From: Halisarca cf. caerulea
Taxonomy: Eukaryota; Porifera; Demospongiae; Chondrillida; Halisarcidae
Direction: 5' to 3'
DNA length: 64,000 nucleotides
Assembly: GCA_963170055.1 (NCBI GenBank)
Contig: CAUJGJ010000303.1
Location: 115,401 to 179,400 of the forward strand
In this document: piece after piece, positions 1 to 13,079 of the stretch
Layout of the letters: every line of letters begins with the position of its first letter
Numbering within the stretch: position 1 is the first letter of the stretch
Notes under the pieces: model-generated
Database searches by the model: none
Told to the model about the DNA's origin: nothing
Seen by the model: the letters and a program-made list of their open reading frames with translations, nothing else
Position numbers and translations under genes: made by a program

Positions 1-3000
1 GTGGGCGTATTTGTGTACTATTGGATATGCTGGTGCTAATACAAATATTTGGCAATAGCACCGCTCACATTCAAAGTGGACACACATGAAGTTTCTGAAG
101 TGATTTGGGTGTATTTGTGTACTAATGGATATGCTGGTGCTAATACAAATATTTGGCACTAGCACCAGGTGCATTCAAAGTGGACTCACATGAAGTTTCT
201 GAAGTACTGTGGGCGTATTTGTGTAGTGTTGGATACGCTGGTGCTAATACCAATATTTGGTACTAGCACCACGCACATTCCCAGTGGACACGCATGAAGT
301 TTCTGAAGTGCTGTGGGCGTTTTTGTGTACCATTAGATATTCTGGTGCTAATACAAATATTTGGCACTAGCACCATGCACATTCCCAGTGGACAAGCATG
401 AAGTTTCTGAAGTGCTGTTGGCGTATTTGTGTACCATTGGATATGCTGGTGCTAATACAAATATTTGGCGCTAGCACCACGCACATTCAAAGTTGGCACA
501 CATGAAGATTCTGAAGTGCTGTGGGCGTATTTGTGTAGTGTTGGATACGCCGGTGCTAATACCAATGTTTGGCACTAGCACCACGCACATTCCCAGTAGA
601 CATGCATGAAGTTTCTGAAGTACTGTGGGCGTATTTGTGTACTTTTGGATATGGTGGTTCTAAGACTAATATTTGGTACTAGCACCACGCACATTCCCAC
701 ACATGAAGTTTGTGAAGTGTTGCGGGCATATCTGTGTAGTGTTAAACATGCTGGTGTTAAGACCAATATTTGGCATTAATTAGCACCACGCACATTCCCA
801 GTGGAAGCACATTAAGTTTCTGTAGTGCTGTGGTCATATTTATGTAATGTTGGATATGGTGGTTCTAAGACCAATATTTGCCACTAAAACCACGCACATT
901 CCCAGTGGACACAAATGAGGTTTCTTAAGAGCTGTGGGCGTATTTGTGTAGTGTCGGATATGGTGGTTCTAAGACCAATATTTGGCACTAGCACCACGCA
1001 CATTGTCAGTGGATACACATGAAGTTTCTGAAGTGCTGTGGGCGTATTTGTGTACTATTGGATATGCTGGTGCTAATAAAAATATTTGGAACTAGCACCA
1101 CGCACATTCAAAGTTGACACACATGAAGTTTTTGAAGTGTTGGGGGTGTATCTGTGTAGTGTATAATGTGCTGGTGCTAATACAAATACTTGTCACTAGC
1201 ACCACGCACATTCCCAGTGGACACACATGAAGTTTCTGAAGTGTTTTGGGCATATCTCTGTAGTTTTAAATATGCTGGCTTTAAGATTTCGCAATAGCGC
1301 TACGCACATTCCCAGTGGATACACATGAAGCTTCTGAAGCGCTGTGGGTATGTTTGTGTAGTGTTGGATGTGGTGGCTCTAAAACCAATATTTGGCACTA
1401 GCACCACGTACATTCCCAGTGGACACACATCAAGTTTTTCTGAAGAGCTGTGGGCATATTTATGTAGTGTTGGATATGGTGGTTCTAAGACCAATATTTG
1501 GAACTAGCACCATGCACATTGTCAGTGGATACACATGAAGTTTCTGAAGTGTTGTGGGCGTATTTGTGTACTATTGGATATGCTGGTGCTAATACCAATA
1601 TTTGGCAATAGCACTACGCACATTCAAAGTGGACATACATGAAGTTTCTGAAATACTGTGGGCGTATTTGTGTACTGTTGGATATGGTAGTTCTAAGACT
1701 AATATTTGGTACTAGCACCACGCACATTCCCACACATGAAGTTTCTGAAGTATTGCGGGCATATCTGTGTAGTGTTAAATATGCTGGTGTTAAGACCAAT
1801 ATTTGGCATTAGCACCACGCACATGCGCAGTGGAAGCACATTAAGTTTCTGTTGTGCTGTGGGCATATTTGTGTAGTGTTGGATATGGTGGTTCTAAGAC
1901 AAATATTTACCACTAAAACCACGCACATTCCCAGTGGATAAACATGAAGTTTCTGAAGTGCTGTGAGCATATTTGTGTAGTGTTTAATATGGTGGTTCTA
2001 ACACCAATATTTGGAACTAGCACTATGCACATTGTCAGTGGATACACATGAAGTTTCTGAAGTGCTGTGAGCATATTTGTGTTGTGTTGGGTATGGTGGT
2101 TCTAATGCCAATATTTGGTACTAGCACCATGCACATTCCCAGTGGATACACATGAGGTTTGTGAAGAGCTGTGGACGTATTTGTGTAGTGTTGGATATGG
2201 TTGTTCTAAGACCAATAATTGTTACTAGCACCACGCACATTGTCAGTGGATACACATAACGTTTCTGAAGTGCTGTGGGCGTATTTGTGTAGTGTTGGAT
2301 ATGGTGGTTCTAAGACAAAAATTTGGCACTAACACCACGCACATTCTCAGTAGACTCGCATGAAGTTTCTGAAGTGCTGTGGGCGTATTTGTGTAATGTT
2401 GGATTTGGTGGTTCTAAGACTAATATTTGGCACTAGCACCACGCACATTCCCACACATGAAGTTTCTGAAGTATTGCGGGCATATCTGTGTAGTGTGAAA
2501 TATGCTGGTGTTAAGACTAATATTTGGCATTAGCACCACGCACATTCCCAGTGGAAGCACATTAAGTTTCTGTAGTGCTGTGGGCATATTTGTGTAGTGT
2601 TGGATATGGTGGTTCTAAGACAAATATTTACCACTAAAACCACGCACATTCCCAGTGGATAAACATGAAGTTTCTGAAGTGCTGTGAGCATATTTGTGTA
2701 GGGTTGGATATGGTGGTTCCAATGCCAATATTTGGCACTAGCACCATGCACATTCCCAGTGGACACACATGAGGTTTGTGAAGAGCTGTGGACGTATTGT
2801 GTAGTGTTGGATATGGTTGTTCTAAGACCAATAATTGTTACTAGCACCACGCACATTGTCAGTGGATACACATAGCGTTTCTGAAGTGCTGTGGGCGTAT
2901 TTGTGTAGTGTTGGATATGGTGGTTCTAAGACCAAAATTTGGCACTAACACCACGCACATTCTCAGTAGACTCGCATGAAGTTTCTGAAGTGCTGTGGGC

Positions 3001-3471
3001 GTATTTGTGTAATGTTGGATTTGGTGGTTCTAAGACTAATATTTGGCACTAGCACCACGCACATTCCCACACATGAAGTTTCTGAAGTATTGCGGGCATA
3101 TCTGTGTAGTGTGAAATATGCTGGTGTTAAGACTAATATTTGGCATTAGCACCACGCACATTCCCAGTGGAAGCACATTAAGTTTCTGTAGTGCTGTGGG
3201 CATATTTGTGTAGTGTTGGATATGGTGGTTCTAAGACAAATATTTACCACTAAAACCACGCACATTCCCAGTGGATAAACATGAAGTTTCTGAAGTGCTG
3301 TGAGCATATTTGTGTAGGGTTGGATATGGTGGTTCCAATGCCAATATTTGGCACTAGCACCATGCACATTCCCAGTGGACACACATGAGGTTTGTGAAGA
3401 GCTGTGGACGTATTTGTGTAGTGTTGGATATGGTTGTTCTAAGACCAATAATTGTTACTAGCACCACGCAC
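1..3471. repeat. 104-bp tandem satellite array (left part, truncated by window edge)
   Basis: Successive copies of the GTGGGCGTATTTGTGTA-like segment start at 1, 105, 209, 313 and 417, giving a 104-bp unit and about 33 copies before 3471. All are in one orientation and differ by substitutions and small indels. Two monomer flavours are visible. One carries GGTGCTAATAC and dominates 1-560; the other carries GGTTCTAAGAC and dominates further right. In the first flavour TGGTGCTA and TAGCACCA (for example 135-142 and 160-167) are perfect 8-nt inverted arms around a 17-nt spacer, so a hairpin is possible. The array enters from outside the window. Because 104 is not a multiple of 3, the short open frames here are repeat artefacts. 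I see no gene. Confidence 0.97.
2240..3471. repeat. Two tandem copies of a 616/617-bp higher-order repeat of the 104-bp satellite
   Basis: The word ACCAATAATT recurs at 2211, 2827 and 3444, that is 616 then 617 bp apart, and the intervening six-monomer pattern is repeated nearly base for base. It includes a shortened monomer in which CATTCCCACACATG lacks part of the usual spacer (near 2450 and 3064). The 1-bp difference comes from one T missing near 2793 (GTATTGTG against GTATTTGTG). A more diverged relative of the same pattern lies near 1690-1830. The second copy ends at the junction with the 147-bp array. Confidence 0.85.
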
Positions 3472-5034
3472 ATAAGTTTTATGACTTTGTTAATATGCAT
3501 GAATCATGCATAAAAAGTCAAGAATAGCATGAAATTGCAAGAATTGCAAATAACTTAGAAAAGAAATTTGCGATTTTTTATTTCTTACCAGGATAATTTA
3601 TTTGACAAATCACCGCAGGTATAAGTTTTATGACTTTGTTAATGCATGAATCATGCATAAGAAGTCAACAATAGCATGAAATTGCAAGAATTGCAAATAA
3701 TTTAGAAAAGAAATTTGTAATTTTCTATTTCTGACACAAACAATTTATTTGACAAATGACCGCAGCTATAAGTTTTATGACTTTGTTGATGCGTGAATCA
3801 TGAATAAGAAGTCAAGAATAGCATGAAATTGCAAGAATTGCAAGTAACTTAGAAAAGAAATTTGCCATTTTTTATTTCTTACTAGGACAATTTATTTGAC
3901 AAATCACCGCAACTATAAGTTTTATGATTTTGTTAATGCATGAATCATGCATAAGAAGTCAAGAATAGCATGAAAATGCAAGAATTGCAAATAACTTAGA
4001 AAAGAAATTTGCGAGTTTTATTTCTGACCAGGACAATTTTTTTGACATATGACCGCAGCTATAAGTTTTATGACTTTGTTAATGCATGAATCATGCATAA
4101 GAAGTGAAGAATAGCATGAAATTGCAAGAATTGCAAATAACTTAGAAAAGAAATTTGCGATTTTTCATTTCTTACCAGGATAATTTGTTTGACAAATCAC
4201 CGCAGCTATAAGTTTTATGACTTTGTTAATGCATGAATCATGCATAAGAAGTAAAGAATAGCATGAAATTGCAAGAATTGCAAATAACTTAGAAAAGAAA
4301 TTTGCCATTTTTTATTTCCTACTAGGACAATTTATTTGACAAATCACGGCAGCTATAAGTTTTATGACTTTGTTAATGCATGAATCATGCATAAGAAGTC
4401 AAGAATAGCATGAAATTGAAGAATTACAAATAACTTAGAAAAGAAATTTGCGATTTTTTATTTCTGACACCAACAATTTATTTGACAAATCACCGCAGCT
4501 ATAAGTTTTATGACTTTGTTAATGCATGAATCATGCATAAGAAGACAAGAATACCATGAAATTGTAAGAATTGCATATAACTTAGAAAAGAAATTTGCGA
4601 TTTTCATTTCTGACACGAACAATTTATTTGACAAATCACCTCAGCTATGAGTTTTATGACTTTGTTAATGCATGAATCATGCATAAAAAGTCAAGAATAG
4701 CATGAAATTGCATGAATTGAAAATAACTTAGAAAAGAAATTTGCGATTTTTTATTTCTTACCAGGAGAATTTGTTTGACAAATGACCGCAGCTATAAGTT
4801 TTATGACTTTGTTAATGCATGAATCATGCATAAGAAGTCAAGAATAGCATGAAATTGGAAGAATTGCAAATAACTTAGAAAAGAAATTTGCGATTTTTTA
4901 TTTCTGACACCAACAATTTATTTGACAAATGACCGCAGCTATAAGTTTTATGACTTTGTTAATGCATGAATCATGCATAAGAAGTCAAGAATAGCATGAA
5001 ATTGTAAGAATTGCAAATAACTTAGAAAAGAAAT

Positions 5035-8000
5035 TTGTGATTTTCTATTTGTGACACAAATAATTTATTTGACAAATCACCGCAGGTATAAGTTTTATGA
5101 TATTGTTAACGCATGAATCATGCATAAGAAGTCAAGAATAGCATGAAATTGCAAGAATTGCAAATAATTTAGAAAAGAAATTTGTAATTTTCTATTTCTG
5201 ACACAAACAATTTATTTGACAAATGACCGCAGCTATAAGTTTTATGACTTTGTTGATGCGTGAATCATGAATAAGAAGTCAAGAATAGCATGAAATTGCA
5301 AGAATTGCAAGTAACTTAGAAAAGAAATTTGCCATTTTTTATTTCTTACTAGGACAATTTATTTGACAAATCACCGCAACTATAAGTTTTATGATTTTGT
5401 TAATGCATGAATCATGCATAAGAAGTCAAGAATAGCATGAAAATGCAAGAATTGCAAATAACTTAGAAAAGAAATTTGCGAGTTTTATTTCTGACCAGGA
5501 CAATTTTTTTGACATATGACCGCAGCTATAAGTTTTATGACTTTGTTAATGCATGAATCATGCATAAGAAGTGAAGAATAGCATGAAATTGCAAGAATTG
5601 CAAATAACTTAGAAAAGAAATTTGCGATTTTTCATTTCTTACCAGGATAATTTGTTTGACAAATCACCGCAGCTATAAGTTTTATGACTTTGTTAATGCA
5701 TGAATCATGCATAAGAAGTAAAGAATAGCATGAAATTGCAAGAATTGCAAATAACTTAGAAAAAAATTTGCGATTTTTTATTTCTTACCAGGATAATTTG
5801 TTTGACAAATGACCGCAGCTATAAGTTTTATGACTTTGTTAATGCATGAATCATGCATAAAAAGTCAAGAATAGCATGAAATTGCAAGAATTGCAAATAA
5901 CTAAGAAAAGAAATTTGCGATTATTTATTTCTTGCCAGGATATTTTGTTTGACAAATTACCGCAGCTATAAGTTTTATGACTTTGTTAATGCATGAATCA
6001 TGCATAAGAAGACAAGAATACCATGAAATTGTAAGAATTGCATATAACTTAGAAAACAAAATTTGCGATTTTCATTTCTGACACGAACAATTTATTTGAC
6101 AAATCACCTCAGCTATGAGTTTTATGACTTTGTTAATGCATGAATCATGCATAAAAAGTCAAGAATAGCATGAAATTGCATGAATTGAAAATAACTTAGA
6201 AAAGAAATTTGCGATTTTTAATTTCTTACCAGGATAATTTGTTTGACAAATGACCGCAGCTATAAGTTTTATGACTTTGTTAATGCATGAATCATGCATA
6301 AGAAGTCAAGAATAGCATGAAATTGGAAGAATTGCAAATAACTTAGAAAAGAAATTTGTGATTTTCTATTTGTGACACAAATAATTTATTTGACAAATCA
6401 CCGCAGGTATAAGTTTTATGATATTGTTAACGCATGAATCATGCATAAGAAGTCAAGAATAGCATGAAATTGGAAGAATTGCAAATAACTTAGAAAAGAA
6501 ATTTGCGATTTTTTATTTCTGACACCAACAATTTATTTGACCAATGACCGCAGCTATAAGTTTTATGAGTTTGTTAATGCATGAATCATGCATAAGAAGT
6601 CAAGAATAGCATGAAATTGTAAGAATTGCAAATAACTTAGAAAAGAAATTTGTGATTTTCTATTTGTGACACAAATAATTTATTTGACAAATCACCGCAG
6701 GTATAAGTTTTATGATATTGTTAACGCATGAATCATGCATAAGAAGTCAAGAATAGCATGAAATTGCAAGAATTGCAAATAATTTAGAAAAGAAATTTGT
6801 AATTTTCTATTTCTGACACAAACAATTTATTTGACAAATGACCGCAGCTATAAGTTTTATGACTTTGTTGATGCGTGAATCATGAATAAGAAGTCAAGAA
6901 TAGCATGAAATTGCAAGAATTGCAAGTAACTTAGAAAAGAAATTTGCCATTTTTTATTTCTTACTAGGACAATTTATTTGACAAATCACCGCAACTATAA
7001 GTTTTATGATTTTGTTAATGCATGAATCATGCATAAGAAGTCAAGAATAGCATGAAAATGCAAGAATTGCAAATAACTTAGAAAAGAAATTTGCGAGTTT
7101 TATTTCTGACCAGGACAATTTTTTTGACATATGACCGCAGCTATAAGTTTTATGACTTTGTTAATGCATGAATCATGCATAAGAAGTGAAGAATAGCATG
7201 AAATTGCAAGAATTGCAAATAACTTAGAAAAGAAATTTGCGATTTTTCATTTCTTACCAGGATAATTTGTTTGACAAATCACCGCAGCTATAAGTTTTAT
7301 GACTTTGTTAATGCATGAATCATGCATAAGAAGTAAAGAATAGCATGAAATTGCAAGAATTGCAAATAACTTAGAAAAAAATTTGCGATTTTTTATTTCT
7401 TACCAGGATAATTTGTTTGACAAATGACCGCAGCTATAAGTTTTATGACTTTGTTAATGCATGAATCATGCATAAAAAGTCAAGAATAGCATGAAATTGC
7501 AAGAATTGCAAATAACTAAGAAAAGAAATTTGCGATTATTTATTTCTTGCCAGGATATTTTGTTTGACAAATTACCGCAGCTATAAGTTTTATGACTTTG
7601 TTAATGCATGAATCATGCATAAGAAGACAAGAATACCATGAAATTGTAAGAATTGCATATAACTTAGAAAAGAAATTTGCGATTTTCATTTCTGACACGA
7701 ACAATTTATTTGACAAATCACCTCAGCTATGAGTTTTATGACTTTGTTAATGCATGAATCATGCATAAAAAGTCAAGAATAGCATGAAATTGCATGAATT
7801 GAAAATAACTTAGAAAAGAAATTTGCGATTTTTAATTTCTTACCAGGATAATTTGTTTGACAAATGACCGCAGCTATAAGTTTTATGACTTTGTTAATGC
7901 ATGAATCATGCATAAGAAGTCAAGAATAGCATGAAATTGGAAGAATTGCAAATAACTTAGAAAAGAAATTTGTGATTTTCTATTTGTGACACAAATAATT

Positions 8001-8262
8001 TATTTGACAAATCACCGCAGGTATAAGTTTTATGATATTGTTAACGCATGAATCATGCATAAGAAGTCAAGAATAGCATGAAATTGGAAGAATTGCAAAT
8101 AACTTAGAAAAGAAATTTGCGATTTTTTATTTCTGACACCAACAATTTATTTGACCAATGACCGCAGCTATAAGTTTTATGAGTTTGTTAATGCATGAAT
8201 CATGCATAAGAAGTCAAGAATAGCATGAAATTGTAAGAATTGCAAATAACTTAGAAAAGAAA
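5035..8262. repeat. 1,614-bp (11-monomer) higher-order repeat, two tandem copies
   Basis: The diagnostic segment with GTGACACAAATAATTT followed by TTAACGCATGAATC occurs at corresponding places 1,614 bp apart (TTAACGCATG near 5106, 6720 and 8334, and an internal pair near 6426 and 8040). The monomer order between them is the same. 1,614 is 11 x 147 minus 3, the deficit coming from small deletions shared by both copies. A less similar partial copy begins near 3610: its TTTGTTGATGCGTGAATC variant is 1,467 bp before the one near 5248. Boundaries are approximate because similarity tapers. Confidence 0.8.
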
Positions 8263-11200
8263 TTTGTGATTTTCTATTTGTGACACAAATAATTTATTTG
8301 ACAAATCACCGCAGGTATAAGTTTTATGATATTGTTAACGCATGAATCATGCATAAGAAGTCAAGAATAGCATGAAATTGCAAGAATTGCAAATAACTTA
8401 GAAAAGAAATTTGCGATTTTCTATTTCTGACACTAATAATTTATTTGACAAATCACCGCACCTATAAGTTTTATGACTTTGTTAATGCATGAATCAGGCA
8501 TAAGAAGTCAAGAATAGCATGAAATTGCAAGAATTGCAAATGATTTAAAAAAGAAATTTGTAATTTTCTATTTCTTACACAAACAATTTATTTGACACAT
8601 GACCGCAGCTCTAAGTTTTATGAGTTTGTTGATGCATGAATCATGCATAAGAAGTCCAGAATAGCATTAATTTGCAAGAATTGCAAATAACTTAGAAAAG
8701 AAAATTGCGATTTTCTATTTCTTACAAGGACATTTTATTTGACAAATCACCGCAGCTATAAGTTTGATGACTTTGTTAATGCATGAATCATGCATAAGAA
8801 GTCAAGAATAGCATGAAATTGTAAGAATTGCAAATAACTTAGAAAAGAAATTTGTGATTTTCTATTTCTGACACAAATAATTTATTTGACAAATCACCGC
8901 AGGTATAAGTTTTATGACTTTGTTAATGCATGAATCATGCATAAGAAGTCAAGAATAGCATGAAATTTCAAGAATTGCAAATAACTTAGAAAAGAAATGT
9001 GCGAGTTTTCATTTCTTACCAGGACTATTTTTTTGAGAAATCACCGCAGCTATAAGTTTTATGACTTTGTTAATGCATGAATCATGCATAAGAAGTCAAG
9101 AATAGCATGAAATTGGAAAAATTGCAAATAACTTAGAAAAGAAATTGGCGATTTTCTATTTCTGACACAAATAATTTATTTGACAAATCACCGCAGGTAT
9201 AAGTTTTATGACTTTGTTAATGCATGAATCATGCATAAAAAGTCAAGAATAGCATGAAATTGCAAGAATTGCAAATAATTTAGAAAAGAAATTGGCGATT
9301 TTTTATTTCTTACTAGGACAATTTATTTGACAAATGACCGCAGCTATAAGTTTTATGACTTTTTTAATGCATGAATCATGCATAAGAAGTCAAGAATAGC
9401 ATGAAATTGCAAGAATTGCAAATAACTTAGAAAAAAATTTGCGATTTTTTATTTCTAACCAGGATAATTTGTTTGACAAATGACCGCAGCTATAAGTTTT
9501 ATGACTTTGTTAATGCATGAATCATGCATAAGAAGTCAAGAATAGCATGAAATTGCAAGAATTGCAAATAACTAAGAAAATAAATTTGCGATTATTTATT
9601 TCTTGCCAGGATATTTTGTTTCACAAATCACCGCAGCTATAAGTTTTATGACTTTGTTAATGCATGAATCATGCATAAGAAGTCAAGAATAGCATGAAAT
9701 TTCAAGAATTGCAAATAACTTAGAAAAGAAATGTGCGAGTTTTCATTTCTTACCAGGACTATTTTTTTGAGAAATCTCCGCAGCTATAAGTTTTATGACT
9801 TTGTTAATGCATGAATCATGCATAAGAAGTCAAGAATAGCATGAAATTGGAAAAATTGCAAATAACTTAGAAAAGAAATTGGCGATTTTCTATTTCTGAC
9901 ACAAATAATTTATTTGACAAATCACCGCAGGTATAAGTTTTATGACTTTGTTAATGCATGAATCATGCATAAAAAGTCAAGAATAGCATGAAATTGCAAG
10001 AATTGCAAATAACTTAGAAAAGAAATTGGCGATTTTTTATTTCTTACTAGGACAATTTATTTGACAAATGACCGCAGCTATAAGTTTTATGACTTTTTTA
10101 ATGCATGAATCATGCATAAGAAGTCAAGAATAGCATGAAATTGCAAGAATTGCAAATAACTTAGAAAAGAAATTTGCGATTTTTTATTTCTAACCAGGAT
10201 AATTTGTTTGACAAATGACCGCAGCTATAAGTTTTATGACTTTGTTAATGCATGAATCATGCATAAGAAGTCAAGAATAGCATGAAATTGCAAGAATTGC
10301 AAATAACTAAGAAAAGAAATTTGCGATTATTTATTTCTTGCCAGGATATTTTGTTTCACAAATCACCGCAGCTATAAGTTTTATGACTTTATTAATGCAT
10401 TAATCATGCATAAGAAGTCAAGAATAGCATGAAATTTCAAGAATTGCAAATAACTTAGAAAAGAAATTTGTGATTTTCTATTTCTTGCCAGGATATTTTG
10501 TTTGACAAATCACCGCAGCTATAAGTTTTATGACTTTGTTAATGCATGAATCATGCATAAGAAGTCAAGAATAGCATGAAATTGGAAAAATTGCAAATAA
10601 CTTAGAAAAGAAATTTGCGATTTTCTATTCCTGACACAAATAATTTATTTGACAAATCACCGCAGGTATAAGTTTTATGACTTTGTTAATGCATGAATCA
10701 TGCATAAGAAGTCAAGAATAGCATGAAATTGCAAGAATTGCAAATAACTTGGAAAAGAAATTGGCGATGTTTTATTTCTTGCCAGGATATTTTGTTTCAC
10801 AAATCACCGCAGCTATAAGTTTTATGACTTTATTAATGCATTAATCATGCATAAGAAGTCAAGAATAGCATGAAATTTCAAGAATTGCAAATAACTTAGA
10901 AAAGAAATTTGTGATTTTCTATTTCTTGCCAGGATATTTTGTTTGACAAATCACCGCAGCTATAAGTTTTATGACTTTGTTAATGCATGAATCATGCATA
11001 AGAAGTCAAGAATAGCATGAAATTGAAGAATTGCAAATAACTTAGAAAAGAAATTGGCGATTTTCTATTTCTGACACAAATAATTTATTTGACAAATCAC
11101 CGCAGGTATAAGTTTTATGACTTTGTTAATGCATGAATCATGCATAAAAAGTCAAGAATAGCATGAAATTGCAAGAATTGCAAATAACTTAGAAAAGAAA

Positions 11201-13079
11201 TTGGAGATTTTTTATTTCTTACTAGGACAATTTATTTGACAAATGACCGCAGCTATAAGTTTTATGACTTTTTTAATGCATGAATCATGCATAAGAAGTC
11301 AAGAATAGCATGAAATTGCAAGAATTGCAAATAACTTAGAAAAAAATTTGCGATTTTTTATTTCTAACCAGGATAATTTGTTTGACAAATGACCGCAGCT
11401 ATAAGTTTTATGACTTTGTTAATGCATGAATCATGCATAAGAAGTCAAGAATAGCATGAAATTGCAAGAATTGCAAATAACTAAGAAAAGAAATTTGCGA
11501 TTATTTATTTCTTGCCAGGATATTTTGTTTCACAAATCACCGCAGCTATAATTTTTATGACTTTATTAATGCATTAATCATGCATAAGAAGTCAAGAATA
11601 GCATGAAATTTCAAGAATTGCAAATAACTTAGAAAAGAAATTTGTGATTTTCTATTTCTTGCCAGGATATTTTGTTTGACAAATCACCGCAGCTATAAGT
11701 TTTATGACTTTGTTAATGCATGAATCATGCATAAGAAGTCAAGAATAGCATGAAATTGGAAAAATTGCAAATAACTTAGAAAAGAAATTTGCGATTTTCT
11801 ATTCCTGACACAAATAATTTATTTGACAAATCACCGCAGGTATAAGTTTTATGACTTTGTTAATGCATGAATCATGCATAAGAAGTCAAGAATAGCATGA
11901 AATTGCAAGAATTGCAAATAACTTGGAAAAGAAATTGGCGATGTTTTATTTCTTACTAGGACAATTTATTTGACAAATCACCGCAGCTATAAGTTTTATG
12001 ACTTTGTTAATGCATGAATCATGCATAATAAATCAAGAATAGCATGAAATTGCAAGAATTGCAAATAACTTAGAAAAGAAATTTGTGATTTTTTATTTCT
12101 TACCAGGATAATTTGTTTGACAAATGACCGCAGCTATAAGTTTTATGACTTTGTTAATGCATGAATCATGCATAATAAATCAAGAATAGCATGAAATTGC
12201 AAGAATTGCAAATAACTTAGAACAGAAATTTGCGATTTTTATTTCTTACCAGGACAATTTTTTTGACATATGACCGCAGCTATAAGTTCTATGACTTTGT
12301 TAATGCATGAATCATGCATAAGAAGTCAAGAATAGCATGAAATTGCAAGAATTGCAAATAACTTAGAAAAGAAATTTGCGATTTTTTATTTCTTACCAGG
12401 ATATTTTGTTTGACAAATCACCGCAGCTATAAGTTTTATGACTTTGTTAATGCATGAATCATGCATAAGAAGTCAAGAATAGCATGAAATTGGAAAAATT
12501 GCAAATAACTTAGAAAAGAAATTTGCGATTTTCTATTCCTGACACAAATAATTTATTTGACAAATCACCGCAGGTATAAGTTTTATGACTTTGTTAATGC
12601 ATGAATCATGCATAAGAAGTCAAGAATAGCATGAAATAGCAAGAATTGCAAATAACTTGGAAAAGAAATTGGCGATGTTTTATTTCTTACTAGGACAATT
12701 TATTTGACAAATCACCGCAGCTATAAGTTTTATGACTTTGTTAATGCATGAATCATGCATAATAAATCAAGAATAGCATGAAATTGCAAGAATTGCAAAT
12801 AACTTAGAAAAGAAATTTGCGATTTTTTATTTCTTACCAGGATAATTTGTTTGACAAATGACCGCAGCTATAAGTTTTATGACTTTGTTAATGCATGAAT
12901 CATGCATAATAAATCAAGAATAGCATGAAATTGCAAGAATTGCAAATAACTTAGAACAGAAATTTGCGATTTTTATTTCTTACCAGGACAATTTTTTTGA
13001 CATATGACCGCAGCTATAAGTTCTATGACTTTGTTAATGCATGAATCATGCATAAGAAGTCAAGAATAGCATGAATTGC

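Noticed and set aside
575..3448. Short minus-strand frames of 61-113 codons with repeated VVLVPNI-type peptides
   Set aside because: They follow the 104-bp repeat through all three frames and have no domain; they are repeat artefacts.
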